From NCBI RefSeq assembly GCF_002078875.1, contig NC_034413.1, forward strand, positions 65,468,802-65,532,801: DNA of 64,000 bases, read 5' to 3'. The notes below the pieces were generated by a model that saw nothing but the letters and a program-made list of their open reading frames with translations, did not search any database and was not told where the DNA came from. The stretch comes from Numida meleagris. Taxonomy: Eukaryota > Chordata > Aves > Galliformes > Numididae. This document shows, piece by piece, positions 26,353-39,000 of the stretch (positions are counted from its first letter, which is position 1; each line of letters starts with the position of its first letter). A program made the translations under genes and the position numbers.

Positions 26353-26881
26353 TGTCAACGGTTTACGGGCGTTAGGCCCGATTCCGTGACGAAGGGGACG
26401 GGGGACCCAAGGGCCCACGTCCCGGGAAAAGGGGAAAGGGGAAAAGGGTAGGGAGATGGCCCTGAGAGCAAAGAACAGCGGCAACAATCTGAGGAGAAAC
26501 AAACTAATTTACTAAATAAAATATCGAAATGCAAAACAACACACTATAATACAATATAATTACAATTTAAGCTGATACATCCAATACAGAGAGAGAGAAT
26601 GTCCCAAAATCAAGGTAGGCCTTACTCTACTACCGACGATAAGACGGCTGGAGAGCGAGGTGCTGCCAAGACGAGAGACGGCGGAAAAAGGGACGAGGTC
26701 TCGTGATCTGCAAGTTTTTATACTGTGAGCTTTTATCTTTTTCCTCCAGCTGGAAAATGGTAACAGAGGAGCAAAGTGCCATGGGGAATGTAGTAGTCCT
26801 TCTCTTCTGAGAACCAGGTACATTCACTACATGATGTTATGATGTGGAGTACCAATAACCGAAAATCATAAAACCATGACA
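26353..26881 (-). mobile_element. Solo LTR of an endogenous retrovirus, with target-site duplication
   Basis: The 529-bp element has inverted ends: the plus strand begins TGTCA and ends TGACA, so on the minus strand it runs TGTCATGG to GTTGACA. A perfect 5-bp duplication, GTCCC, flanks it at 26348-26352 and 26882-26886. This proves an integration, and the absence of internal retroviral sequence on either side shows a solo LTR left by LTR-LTR recombination. The minus strand carries a TATA box (TATAAAAAC, 26714-26722) about 160 bp in, followed by a GC-richer stretch with Sp1-like and CG-containing words, a typical U3-to-R order. No viral gene is present. A 5-bp duplication differs from the 6 bp of the avian leukosis group. 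Exact family not determined. Confidence 0.9.
26714..26722 (-). promoter_or_regulatory. TATA box within solo LTR
   Basis: The plus strand GTTTTTATA reads TATAAAAAC on the minus strand, in the expected U3 position and in the same orientation as the LTR. Transcription, if still active, would run leftward towards the CR1. Activity cannot be judged from sequence. Confidence 0.6.
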
Positions 26882-26886
26882 GTCCC
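26882..26886. repeat. Target-site duplication, right copy
   Basis: GTCCC immediately after the LTR terminal CA. It is identical to 26348-26352. Confidence 0.85.
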
Positions 26887-28570
26887 TCAAAAGAAACCAC
26901 TCCTCAAGGTACTCTGGACCAACTGATCTGTACCACAAGAATTCATTAATTAAAACACAACCATTTCTTGTCATTAATGCTAGTCCATTGTTTGTCTACT
27001 CGTTCCAATGTCTGGTGCTGTGGAGACAGTTACAGGATGTTGGTCCATTAGTAATAGATGATGGTAAGGAGCTTTATAAGAATGGAACAGAAAGCAGGTG
27101 TGTGATGGACTGTGGAACTGTGTCCTTCATCTTACTGATACTCTCATCTGATCTCTTTTGGCCTTTTCTGCTCATTTTAATTATGTACGCTTTTGTTCAT
27201 GTTTCTTTAGTCTTCCTCTTCTTGTTTTCTGTATTCTAGGCAAGACAAAGAATGATAAAGGCCTGAATATCTGATCTGTTTGCAGTTGGGTGTTTGAATT
27301 GAAGTTGAACAAGAGTCCTGCTGCTTCCCTATTTTACATCTCTGTATTATTTTCCAATTAATTTTTATTTCTTTCCTTTTTGCTGCTCTTCTTGTGATAG
27401 TCATTTCTGTGCAGTGGACAGCTGTCCACCAGGAGCTGGTTTCAGCCCTCCAGTTTACTTCCAGTTGCCCAGTTGTCGTGACTTTCGAACTCAAGTGACC
27501 TGGATCCCATTCATATCTTTGACCTGAGGCCAGCAGCTTTTTCTGTACCGCACCCGGATTAGTTGCTGGCAGAGGCAGGGAAGAGAAACTACAAATCCTG
27601 CTATTGTGAAATGGAGCCCAACCTTCCATTCACTGAAGCCAGTGATTCCCAGGGAATCAGGATTGGGTCCAAAGTCTTGAAAGAAGCTTAAGCTATTTAA
27701 ATTTTCTTGTGAGGCAACAGAAATTATGTTCTTGGCTCTCTAAATTATAGCTTTCACAAGGCCAATACTGCTTTTGATTCTCTCTTGCCACACTGTCTTG
27801 GTTATGAATTCATCATGTTTGAGACCTTAAAATACAGAGTCAAACAATGTCACTTGAAATGATCCAGAGTCCTCATTACCTTCCTTCTTTAGCTATGGGC
27901 AGCCATTCTTGCATACAATCACTCTAACAATATTTACCAAAAGCCATGAAAAGTGCTGGAGTGATGCTTTGCTTCTGCTATACGAAGTACACTTTTTAAT
28001 AGGCATGGGTCAAAAACAAATTGACTTTTTAGAGGGAGACAGGCTGCTCCTCAAAAACTATTAGGGATTCTGTCATCTGGAATATCCCTATCCTGTTGAC
28101 CTTATTTACAGATTTCATGAAAAATACAGCATCATAACATTGATGTATAGACTCTGTAGCATTCAATTTCTTTAAAGGATGCCTCCATATGAAATAAGGA
28201 TGCTGGTCATGAATGCATTCATGCTGAGGCAATACTAATGAGACTAAGCACTGTGGAATATATTGCACACAAAGGCTTTTTTAAAATGTAGTCATACACT
28301 TTGGAAATAAAGCAATTTGGCATCCTACCATGGCTACAAATGAGATAGAGCTATGGGAGGAGGAGCTGGGTAATAAAAGTGACAGTTGTGGAGTGTTATT
28401 GACAGCTTTTTTCTGTAATTGCATACTGGGTCTGCATTTATGCACGTTGTCCAAGCTCTGATTTTCTTTATGAGTAAAACACAACCACAGGCTGCTAACA
28501 TTTCATCTGTTGGAATAATAGTTCATTATAAGCAATTAAAAACATCTTTTATTATTTTTGCGCTTTCTAT
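26887..28570. other. Unique sequence, possible very old repeat remnant
   Basis: No gene is supported. A 140-codon minus open frame at 27207-27629 has no recognisable domain. At about 27600-27665, the words TTCACTGAAGCCAGTGATTC and AATCAGGATTGGGTCC resemble phrases seen in old amniote interspersed repeats, but the match is too weak to annotate. Confidence 0.45.
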
Positions 28571-29127
28571 TACATAGGTCAGTCCAAATGTAATGCCTCC
28601 TATTTATGTCTGTGGAAACTACAACTGATACAAAGAGCACAATAACACTATTTAGTAGAGCAAATTCGCAGCTACAAAACTCAATTTTTCAACATAGTCA
28701 CCATGACTAGCTATGCATTATCACCAGCAATGAACGGGAGCCTGCATGCTGCGCTTGTTACAATGTGCATCAGCAGAAAAGATCACTGCCACTGTTCCCA
28801 CTGCTGAAATGCACCACCCACCCCTCGCAGTGCTCATATCCACTGTTTGGTCTCCATAAATGTTCAGCAAGAGCCAATGAATGTCAGTGGGTGCCACATT
28901 ATCTGCATGGAGAAATTCAGTTCCACACCTTTGTTCTGTATGCACTTCCATGTCAGGCTCCATTTTGTCAGACTGCCCCTCTGCTGCCATCTGTCACACA
29001 GCAACAAAATATAAAGGAATATTGGCGGGAAGATTCAACCTCTACTGCCATCCCACCAACATCCACGTCTGATATCATGTGCCAACATCACAAAATAGGA
29101 GACATTGCTTTCTGAGCAGCCCTGATA
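28571..29127 (-). mobile_element. Short mariner element, Galluhop/Mariner1_GG type
   Basis: The element starts and ends with TA (28571-28572 and 29126-29127), the mariner target. Its terminal inverted repeats are about 35 bp and imperfect. The left end contains AATGTAATGCCTCCTATTTA; the right end, reversed, contains AAGCAATGTCTCCTATTTTG. Between them lies about 550 bp that follows the short, internally deleted chicken mariner as I remember it: transposase N-terminus, a deletion, then the 3' end. At this length it is non-autonomous. Orientation is minus, taken from the remnant coding sequence. Diverged by many point changes. Confidence 0.9.
28721..28990 (-). pseudogene. Mariner transposase N-terminal (HTH) remnant
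   Basis: A minus-strand frame from 28990 down to the stop at 28721 contains a segment (about residues 26-55) like the helix-turn-helix DNA-binding region of mariner transposases: CGTEFLHADNVAPTDIHWLL, then NIYGDQTVDMSTARGGW. In intact relatives this region binds the terminal repeats. The catalytic D,D34D domain is absent because of the family-wide internal deletion, and after about residue 65 the frame leaves transposase-like sequence. It is a non-functional remnant. Confidence 0.75.
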
Positions 29128-30349
29128 TTATAATTGTCCTCAAGTAGTTATGGTGGAATGTTTATATCAAAGTGTGGAGATATCTATCACACCTATATTT
29201 TAATTAGTGTAAGTACAGATATTTTTTCAAATCTACCCTAGCCTTCAAGATTATAAACTAATGTCATATGGCAAGGTGTTGCACAGTATAGCCCTAGAAA
29301 AAAAAATCTGGTGATAATTCATTAAGCTCTCACTTTCAGTGGGTATAGCTTTACTACCATAGTATTAAGGAAATTAAACAAACGTATGTGATTTACCTTC
29401 TGGGACGGTTTGTGTATTTTGCATAATTTAGGTATTACATGCATTCATATGGAATTGCAAATTCCATTTCAAATGCCAGGCTTTGCTTGCCTGGTTGTCT
29501 CTTTTCCCTTGAAGCTGAACAACATTGCACAATACTGATAGTAAATGTTGCCAGTTATGCTGCTGCCAGTGAAGGTCCATTAAACCCTGGTGATCGCACA
29601 CACATTCAGATGGGACAGACTTAGCACAAGGAATGACTACCGGGCAAGGAAAATTGGGTTTATAAATTCAAATTTGATCGAGGAGACAACTGTGCATGGG
29701 TGGGGGCGCAAATCACCTACTGAGATTTATTAGGGAGCTACTGAGCAAAGAAGAACTCAGAGATAGAAAATATAGGAAGAGGGTGACACAGGTGAAAGAA
29801 CATGGCTGAGCATTGACAGTAGGCATGGCTCTGAGCTTTCATTGACTGGAAATCACAATTTCCAGACAAGAAGTCAGGATTTGGGGTAAACTCTCAGAAA
29901 GATTCAAGAGAGGTGAGACGCTGAGCTTTGAAATGTGAGTAATACTGTATTTTTTTTTTTTCTACAACTGCAAAGGGCAGTTGCTTGTGGGAACCTACAT
30001 AAGAGAATGGACTTATCTGAAATAAACAGTCCTGAGATTCCTGGGCCTATTTCTGATTAGCAATGGTAAACTGAGAACCTTCAGTCCAAAAGATCAACCA
30101 AACAACTGGCATTTATGGATGCTTAGGCAAATTTGAATTCACACTGGGGAAGCCTAGCTAAAGTAGTTCTACAAAGTGTGTGAATTCTGCACTTGTTTTG
30201 TGTGTCTCCATCTTCTCTCATGCCTCCATCTTCTCTCAAATTTAATCAAATTTGGGATGAGAATCTGGAATGGCTGGAAGTATTTATCCTGATAATCTTT
30301 CCTATAATTTCAGTGAATTTTGTAATTGTCTAGGATGCTTTAATACTCT

Positions 30350-30369
30350 TTGTGACCTTTGGGTCACAA
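30350..30369. repeat. Perfect 8-bp hairpin
   Basis: TTGTGACC (30350-30357) and GGTCACAA (30362-30369) pair perfectly around a 4-nt loop. The arms resemble inverted nuclear-receptor half-sites (GGTCA). A binding role is conjecture. Confidence 0.6.
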
Positions 30370-32189
30370 TACAATGAAAATTATTGTAAAATGCTATTTA
30401 TAGATGTGAACGTATGACCATATTCACCATGTATATGTGTCATTGACAAAATACTAAGATGATGATGGTATTATCTTTCAGAATATCTATTAAGTTGGAA
30501 TGTGGGTTATTTTTTAATTTAAATAGATATCAGTCTGTAAAGGCTGTGCTATAACTTACAAAGACAAAACAATTAATCAGTGTGACATTACTCATCATAA
30601 TTCAGCATTCAATTGCACAGTGGCTAGCATACACGAATAAATTCCAAGTATTCTCTAATAAAATAAAATAAAATACAGCTGTGTTTCTGTGATAAAAAAA
30701 AAGGTATTTGCCTGTGAAGATGAAGTTATCAGGAGTAAAAGATTTTTAGACTGAAACAAGTGTGTTCATTTGCTTTCATAACCTTGACCAGAAGTGCATT
30801 TTGTGTCTGGTATATAGGAATTTATAGCAAGTATTACACACACTTTTTGTGTGATCAATAGATCAGACTCAAATGATATTAGTGGCATAGAGTCAGCAAT
30901 TCAGTTTAATAGACAAGTTATGAAATTATGCACTGCCTTATAGGCCTTTAAAACAATGTTAAAATCAATTTCATGTTTGGCAAACAGTCAGTGTAGCTCT
31001 GTCAATACGGAGTGACATACTGAGGTCATACAGTAGCAAATTCTGCTCTCAGATGGTTGTGTAATGAAAAAATAACACCATTAACATCAGCGAGGTGACT
31101 AACTTCACAGCCGTATGTAACGGGGCAGGATGTGACTTATGGGAAGAATCTTTTCACACTGGAATTGAACCAGGTGCCAGACATAAAGTAATCTATGAAT
31201 TAGATTTTCACTGATGGGTAGAGGCTGATCATCTTGGATCGCAAACATGTCTAACTGGTATTTCTATATGTCAGCTCATGGCTGCCAGTTATATATGCTG
31301 ATATATTGAGTTAGTCCATAAGCAATCATTCTGCTAACGTATGATAAAAATCATGTCTTATACGACATTACTTAGTGCAAATTTGACATGTGGGCCTCAT
31401 TTGTCTCCTCCAATTTGTGTATGACAATGAAAATCCTCATACACTAGGGTGCTCTGTGCAGCATAAATGCACGGTTTCCTGGAAAAGAAGCAAATCCTGG
31501 GACAAATCTCTGTCTTCTGTAAATACTGTGCTGACATATAATTGTCAGCATATTTTAAGTGGATAAAATTATCTCCTTTTCCAATCCTGTAAGTTTGATT
31601 CTCTCCTTAATCACATTTGTGCTTTTCTATTCACATCAATAGCATCACCTTCTGAGGGAGTTCATGAGTGTAGCTAGGTAACTTCTGCAAACACAGAGTG
31701 CAAAATAGACAATGTACCAGAGCTGTACAATGTTTTACAGGAATTTCATCCTGAAGGCCTTGTTTTTCACAGTTAATTTTTACAGTTGATAAAGCTTCTG
31801 GGCTTGAAATTTTCCAGCTCTTTGTTTTCATCTGGAAGAGTTTTAACAATTAGCAGATGGAAACTTCAAGGGCTGTCATTTTTTTTTAAATAAATGAGTT
31901 AAACCTATGATAATTATGATAATTACAGTACATCATATGGAATTATATTTATGGGAGCTAATCTGTCTTAATCACTTGTAACAGAAGGCACTTTGTCATG
32001 AGGATTGAGTGGGACATCAGAACAATTGATTTCACCTTCAGTTGCATAATGGGAGAAAGCAAGTAAGTTCCATGTTTCTGGTTTAGTTGTCTCCAAGATT
32101 GAAAACTAAATTATTATTTCTACTAAAAGAGTACACTTATGGATTATAATTTTATGTCAGGGAGCAAGCAAGATGACTGCTTAAGGAAA

Positions 32190-32455
32190 AGTGATCCTGG
32201 TGCCAAAGGTGGCCCAGTGGAGCAGTGTCCTCTCTGATCTGGGCACAGTCCTACTGTCAGGGTCTGACTGTGATGTCAGAGCCAGAGGTGGTAACAAGGT
32301 TCATCAACAGCACCAAGCAAGACAAGTGATAAGCTGGGGCCAGGGTCCATCCAGGGAGCCCTGTCAAGGATGAAATAAGGTGGGGCCAAGGACAGGACAG
32401 GGCTGCAAACCAAGGACTGAAAGTCTGGATTGAATGGAACCCTTGGGGCTGCACA
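32190..32455. other. GC-richer block, unidentified
   Basis: A compositional island in AT-rich surroundings, with repeated CAGGG/GGGCCA-type words and few CpGs. It could be an old repeat or LTR remnant, or a fragment of an unannotated exon. No ends, duplications or domains could be found. Confidence 0.3.
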
Positions 32456-35127
32456 CCACAAGTTTTTTTTTAATTCTGTGTATTAACCTGTGTGTTCTCC
32501 CGTTATCTGAGCGCATTCACACAACATTTGGCTAAAAGGCAGTGAGAGGACCAAACAGGAGGAAATAGAGAAATTATTGCTGAGAAGTACCTTATCTTAG
32601 CCCACACCTGAGAGCTATCAAGGGACAATGCTTGAGACACTGGTTTTGAGAACTTGTCTTAATCTCCTGCAGTTTACAGAATCAGTTTTATCTAGGGAGG
32701 GCAAACCCTGAGAATACAGAAGAATAACCCTCTTGTGACTCCTTGTGTGTAATGGGATTCCTCCTCCCAGGAGCAGTTTGTGTTCTGTTGGGGGAGGCAG
32801 GCCGGGATGGGCAGTGTTTGAAAGCGCCAGGCCTGCCTGCCCTGGAGGGTCTTGGAGAGACCTTTCACAAACATAAGGTGGAAATGTGTCCAGTTTTCCA
32901 GAATCTTATTTCTTCAATGATTGCTTTGATTTTACAGTTAAATAATGAATGTTTTGTCAATATATGTATTTGTCAGTATGCCATTGACTCTAAACTAAAC
33001 ACTGGAACTAATGCATGCATCGTTGATTCTTGTTCAGCTGAGTATACCTGATGGAATGATGATGCATATTCAGTTTTCTATTTATTCTAGTTTCATAAAC
33101 CAGGGCTAGATAAAGTTACGACATGGATAAGAAGGACAAATAGTAGTAAAAAAAGTGGGAAGGTTAAAAACTGTCTTGTGCCTAGCAGACCCACTTCCAA
33201 CCAAATTCTTCTGTATAAACATACTTCTACTCTTACTGCATGGAATAATACGTCCTTCAATGTGCATTACAGCATTTATATCCTTATATGCTTTCTGTTT
33301 TTTATATTGCAAGAACTGGAAGTGAAAACAAATTCAGTGCATTTTTTTTTCCAGTTAAATACTTTATTACCATGCGTGGGACCCCTTTGGGTCTAAGTTT
33401 GTGATTATTTGCAATGTTTTTTCCATGCCAATTCATATACTACATTGCAATTAGTGGCTATGAATGTCAGGAGCACTCACATGAAATTAGTGTGAAATGT
33501 GTGTAAAATAAGCTGTCACCAAATGAAATGAGTTAACCAGCACAGAAAATACTGGAGGCATGGATTCACACCACAGGTAGACAGGGCAGTGGATATACAG
33601 CCTGGATTCATGCTTATTTCTGTCTATAAATTTGGACAAGATAGTGCTACTCTTTCATTTATCAGAAGTGCTGTATGGGCCTGTCTGCTGAGAGATCCTT
33701 ACAATATATGGCATAGATAGATCAGTTCCAAAGAGAAACAGATTTTAGTTATGGATTATGCTGTTGGTATTTCCAAAGAATGCAGAATGAGCCCTAGGAT
33801 TCATTGTTTTCAAAGTTATTCACTTAGAAACAGGCAGCCAGTGAGTTTCTTCTACACAAGGGGGAGAAGTATAGGATTTAGAGGCCTCCTGTATAGCTTC
33901 ACATACATGGAAGAGAATTCTCTTCTACCTGGCTCTGATGCATGGGAAGCATTGATATTCCTTCTCTCCTGTCAAGGAGATGGATGGGGTTGGCAGAAGG
34001 TGCTGCAGCTTTGTATTTGTGCAGCCAGTGCATAGTAGAAGGTAAAACTGGAATGGCTCACTCAGCGTCCTGCTGGTTGTTGGATTCAGTCTTCGTCCAC
34101 TTGCTACCACTTTCAGCAGTCCTTACTGTGCAGATGTAGCAATGAGCACATCTGCAGATTTTGGCCAATATTTCCCCTGAATTGAAACTCAGGAAAAGAT
34201 ATGTTTGCAGTCTCCTCAAATGAAGGACAAAGGCAGCAGTGCGCCAGCCGGGTGAATCATAGTGTGAAAGGATGTACTTGGACTTCAGCTGTTAAACTTT
34301 CATCGGATTAGGAACAGGAGCCTTTGTAAGAGGTCTGCTCCTCTGAAGCACAGGGAGGCCAATGAAATATTTCTTCTGGCTAAACATGGATGAAATGTTT
34401 GGGATAACGGAAGTGGTAGTCTAGTTGGAGAATTTCCATGGCTTTCAAGCTATACGAGTTGCTTGCAGTTCTCCTTGTTTACTTAACTGGTATTTTCCAA
34501 CGTCTCTCTTTGTGGATTTCTGGCATTGAAATATGAAGAGAGGCATGACAGTAGAAAGTGAAAAGGAGCATTCCCCATTTTTGGGGTGCATTATTCCAAG
34601 AGTCTCTTGTCGTTGCACATGACCAATTGACCTTTGAAACTGTGTCAGAAATAACTCCACATCTTGATGGATGACACTGACCTTAATAACAATAACAAAA
34701 AGAGAGGGAAAAATGCGGTCCCTTTTCTCTGTAATCACCATGGACTGCTGGCTGTCAGGCTCAGACTTCCCTTATTGTTCTTTTCATTTACAAGCCAGAC
34801 AGCATTACAATGGTTTTTACTTATTGGCTGGTACAAGAGCTAATGTGAAGATGGGTAGTGCGAGTGCAACAGCCAGAACTTCATGCTGTTAACGGAGGAG
34901 GAAAGGAACTCAAGAGCCAACTTTAAATATGTGGCAGGGACTTTGCAGACACGAGTCCTACAGTCTGTTTACAGTCTGTAAACTGAGCTTCATTGTTTTT
35001 TTGGTTTTCTTTTTTCCCCCCCAACTTCCTCCACTTAAAAAAAAAAAAAAAAGGCTTTTAAACACTGTAGTGATAAGTAAAGTGTTTACACCTACCAGCA
35101 TTCACAAATGAAGATATTTCGGCCCCC

Positions 35128-35154
35128 TGATAACACACAATATGTGCATTATCA
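35128..35154. promoter_or_regulatory. Near-palindrome with paired GATA words
   Basis: TGATAACACACA, a 3-nt centre, then TGTGCATTATCA: the arms match at 10 of 12 positions and place a GATA word at one end and TATC at the other. It lies at the edge of the candidate conserved block below. Regulatory role inferred only from the motif. Confidence 0.35.
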
Positions 35155-35559
35155 TCGAATGTGTATTCCATTAAGAAGCAGACAGACCTGGATGAGATTG
35201 TAGTGGAAAGATTATGGAATGTTTCCTTTGTATTCTTGAGTGAAAGGGAATAATGGGATTTACCTGATACTGAGATCAGCCCTTGCTAAGGAGAATAGAC
35301 AAACCAAGAATGGGAACAGAAACTTTTTATATCAGTCCAAGGAGGGGGAAAAAAAAGAAATAAATAGAATGGCCTCGGCTTCTTCTATAACTCTTCTGTG
35401 CTGATGTGGCAAGATACAAATTACTTACTATATTTTAAAAAATAATCTTCTGTGCAACTATTCAGTTGAAAATGCCAACATTTAAAAATGTAAATTAAAA
35501 AAAAAGAGAAAAAAAGAAAGTAGGTAATGATACAACGCCTGGAGTTAACAAAAGAAGTG

Positions 35560-36004
35560 CTATATTGGTTGGTAGATCTTTTGTCCCTCTAACTTTAGGA
35601 AGGAGAGAATATTCCCATTACACAATCCACTAAACTCGTCTGGAGCAGTGAGCCCAAAATGGTGAGCCTTTCCCCCGGCCTCTAACAAAGGCCATTGTGA
35701 AGCTATTCCATCGGCTGCTTTTCCAGATTTCATGCCCATTAAAGCATCAATTACCCCTGACATTTCTATCAGCCTTCTATTAAGTTTGCACTTACTAAAT
35801 TTCCAGAAATTACGAGCAAATTAATCCAAGCATTAATCAGATTGCAGAGGGAATAACTTTAAAAAGGAGAAAAAAGCTCAGTATAATTTATGATAATAGA
35901 TTTTTAAATTAATTGCTTCCTTTAGTTAATAATTTGTTCTCCTGCGAGCGCACACTTGATATTACACTGGAAGCAGTTGTTTTTCTGACTAGGTCAATTA
36001 GTTA
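35560..36004. promoter_or_regulatory. Candidate conserved non-coding element (enhancer-like)
   Basis: This stretch is dense in homeodomain-type words: ATTAAT, AATTAATCC, TTAATCAG, TTAAATTAATTG, TTAGTTAAT. It also holds a CAATTACCC-type word and a balanced, repeat-free composition, all typical of deeply conserved vertebrate enhancers in gene deserts. No frame is open through it. Conservation cannot be measured from one sequence, so this is a pattern judgement only. Confidence 0.35.
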
Positions 36005-36062
36005 ATGTTTACACAGTACTTTGAAGATGTAAAGCACTATGTAAATGCGGACCTGTTATTGC
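36005..36062 (+). repeat. Old SINE/L2-like 3' tail
   Basis: ACAGTACTTTGAAGATGTAAAGCACTATGTAAATGC followed by a TGTTATTG end resembles the shared 3' tail of MIR3/L2-type and related CORE-SINE families (key words: ACTTTGAAGA, AAAGCACTAT, AAATG, TTATT). It directly adjoins the enhancer-like block, with a forkhead-like TGTTTAC word at its left edge (36006-36012). Confidence 0.55.
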
Positions 36063-39000
36063 TAGAGCAGTTGTTAATCACCGGGCTCTCAGCCTTCTTT
36101 GTACAGCATCTAACAAATGGAGCTGCTTTTAGCCCTTCTTGGAAAGGTGTTGCTTCTCCTTTCTTTCTCGTATATTTAGACGTCCTTCGGTTGTGTTGGT
36201 GGTTTTTCAGTTGTAGGGGTTTTCGGTAAAAATACTGAGTGAGTCTCTTCGGTGCACTGAAGAATCCCACGAGGAAGACAGACTGAAGTTCTACTTCTTG
36301 TGTACGGCTCTCTTATTATTGCCTCACTTAACAGGTTTAAAAGCTCACTGGACCTGAAATCACATAGATTGGAAATGGGATGAATGGGTTTATTTTTCTC
36401 CCCATGTAGGACTGAATACTTATCTCTTAGCGCAGGGACAGGGACACAGCTCAGTGAATTTCAAACTATCAGTTTTGAAGTAATTTCAAAACGATTCGAG
36501 TTTTGCAATGGTAAGGTTTAATTGAATTGAAATAAACACAGTATTTTCAAAGACGCTTGTTTAGTGCTGCACAGCAGGGGACATTCTGCATTGTATGCTG
36601 AAGTCAGGATAGATACGGAGACTACAATGGTAAGTGGTTAAGCTGCGGTAGAATGTCGGGGTTTGAAATGCGTGGAGCTGGTGGGAGTTCGGCTATTTGC
36701 AAGGGAGCTCTCCGGCGTTCATCCACGTATCCCCAACAAAGAGAAGTGCCTGTTGAAACGCAATGTTTATTTTTCTCTCGGCCTTTTTTTTAATTTTAGC
36801 CTTACCTAATGATGAGCTTTTATATAGCAAAGTTCTCTGAGCATCACAACCTTGTTGGTCTTTCGGGACAAAATGGAAAGTAAGCAAAAACAAAACAAAA
36901 CAAAAGAAAAAAACCGGAAAGTGAGAATAGGCATATTGCAGACACAGACACCTAAGAAATTGTGATTAATACCACTCACCAGTTTTATAACGCCTTTGTC
37001 TAGTGGCACTGGCCCGGAACAAACAATAACAAACCAACCATAATGTAACATCCCCTGAGAGCCATTTGGATCATGCGGGAGCTGGAAAGCCGACAGCATG
37101 AGCTAGTGAAAACTGCTCTAATTACTGCTAAGATACACTCCGCAACCTGGCAGAGCTGTCTGTGTCGAGAGCACAAATGGTGCAGCAGTGCCACCACCTG
37201 AAAAAGGAGAGACGCTGAGGGGAGGGGAGAAAGCCGGAGGACGATGAAAATGGGTAAAATCCTACTAAGGGGCTGGTTTTAAAATCCAACTGACTTCCTA
37301 TGACAGCCTTGCACTGTTCTCCCAGAATTCGAGTTGTTTTCATCTCCAACACTAAGCCCAAGGCATAGGGGTTATGGTATGAGGATGAACCTTAGCAGCA
37401 GTGAGAGGAAACCATGACAGGAAAGGGTTCTGTCTGGCATGTGGAGTGGGAAGGGGCAATGCATGATTGCTTTTTCCCTGAGATCCTGCTGGAGGCTGAT
37501 GCTCCTTTTGCATGCCTCCCACTTTCCTGCTAGCCTTTGCACAGACGTACTGGGGTAAGAAGGAACGACAGCCATTTCACGCTCCCTTGCTAGCTGTTGG
37601 CATCGATGCTTTATGTCTTCTCTTAGTTCAGTGGCTACATATCTTTACATCAATTTCATGTGGTTTGATGACTGGGTGACAGTAACAAGATAGTAAGGAG
37701 TGTGCTCACCAAAGAAATATGTTTGCTGTGGATAGCAATGGGGTAACCTCGAGCAAGGTTTAAAAAAGATGCTTTTCTGCTGCAAGGGCCCATAGCCTGT
37801 GGCCTACCTGATAGATCATCTCACAGCCTTACATGCATCGGGGCCAAACGATGCAAAGAAAAATAATTGTGCTGCTTTCTGATGGCAGCCTCTCTCCACT
37901 TTTTACCAGGAACCGTTATTACTTTATGTTAAGTGTCCAAAGTTGGAACATTCCTACAGGAAAAGTCCAAAATTATTAAGGAATCTTGAATGCTGTGATT
38001 ATGTGTAGTGAGAATGCAACAGAAAGAGGCAAAAGCTGTCTATTTGAAGTTGTCAATTTAAAGCTTTAGAGGAGATAGTATTTCTACCCCTCTCTGATTT
38101 GAGAGACCTGAATATAGCAGCTCCTGAAGACAAAGACTGAAGTATGCCATGTAAGTAAATTTACCACATTTTTAACCAGAAATATATTAAAATATTTTCT
38201 TTGTGTAAAATGATCTTGCATTCAGAGTTTCAGGCTCTATTGCCACTCTCAGTCCTCTGCAATACTGATGTCTGTGCTGGATCCATGGACTCTTAACAAT
38301 CGAGGATGTGTTTTCATTAGGAACATTACGTTCAATTTAATATCAGTTAGGTGGATTCAGGTTGGTAGTGCTTTGCTGGTTGTACTGCATTCAAGCCTAT
38401 TCAAGCAGAATGCACCAAAGGCTACTTGCTGGTGATCTGCTGATTGCAGTCAGTGCTGTCTCAGTTATGTCAGATTTCCACTGTCATTCTTAAACACAAT
38501 TCTCTATTAAACACTGTCTCCAGAAATGTAAAGTAAAGAAAAAAAAAAAAAGTTAACCAGCTGGGAAACAGGTTGCTGAAGTGTTTATGACCATTCCCTG
38601 GCAGCGTGCATGATGAAAAAGCTGAACAGGTACACGGCAGAGCTAAGATCTTCCGGGAGCCTGTAAAAACAAATGAAAAGAGCCCACTCTTTGCTGCAGA
38701 GATGAGGCTAAGAGGGAGCCTTCCTGTTTGTTTTTTCTCAAACAAGGAGGAAGCCTTGAGCTTTATTTTCCTATATCTTGTTTAGTCACCTTGATTAGCA
38801 TCTATATTCAGGTTCCTTAATGGAGAGCATGTTATATAGGTTGTTTGAGGTTAAGTAACAATGGGGAGCACGGCTAGCACAGTTTCCCATGTCTCTAAAT
38901 ATAAACACAATAAGAATCCTGTTAAGACAATGCAGCAAGATAGAAACAGGCTTGCTGCTGTAGCGCGTAGGCTCTTTTTCTTGTTTTCTGGCCATTATGT

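Larger units (their letters stand above)
29128..35127. other. Gene-free unique sequence
   Basis: No gene is supported. Contents: a T run near 29950, a small perfect hairpin at 30350-30369, a TAAAA-type short repeat near 30658-30675, an unidentified GC-richer block at about 32190-32455 and an A run at about 35037-35052. Open frames are short and have no domains. Confidence 0.5.

Noticed and set aside
27207..27629. 140-codon minus open frame
   Set aside because: The translation lacks domain-like pattern, and part of the sequence may derive from an old repeat.
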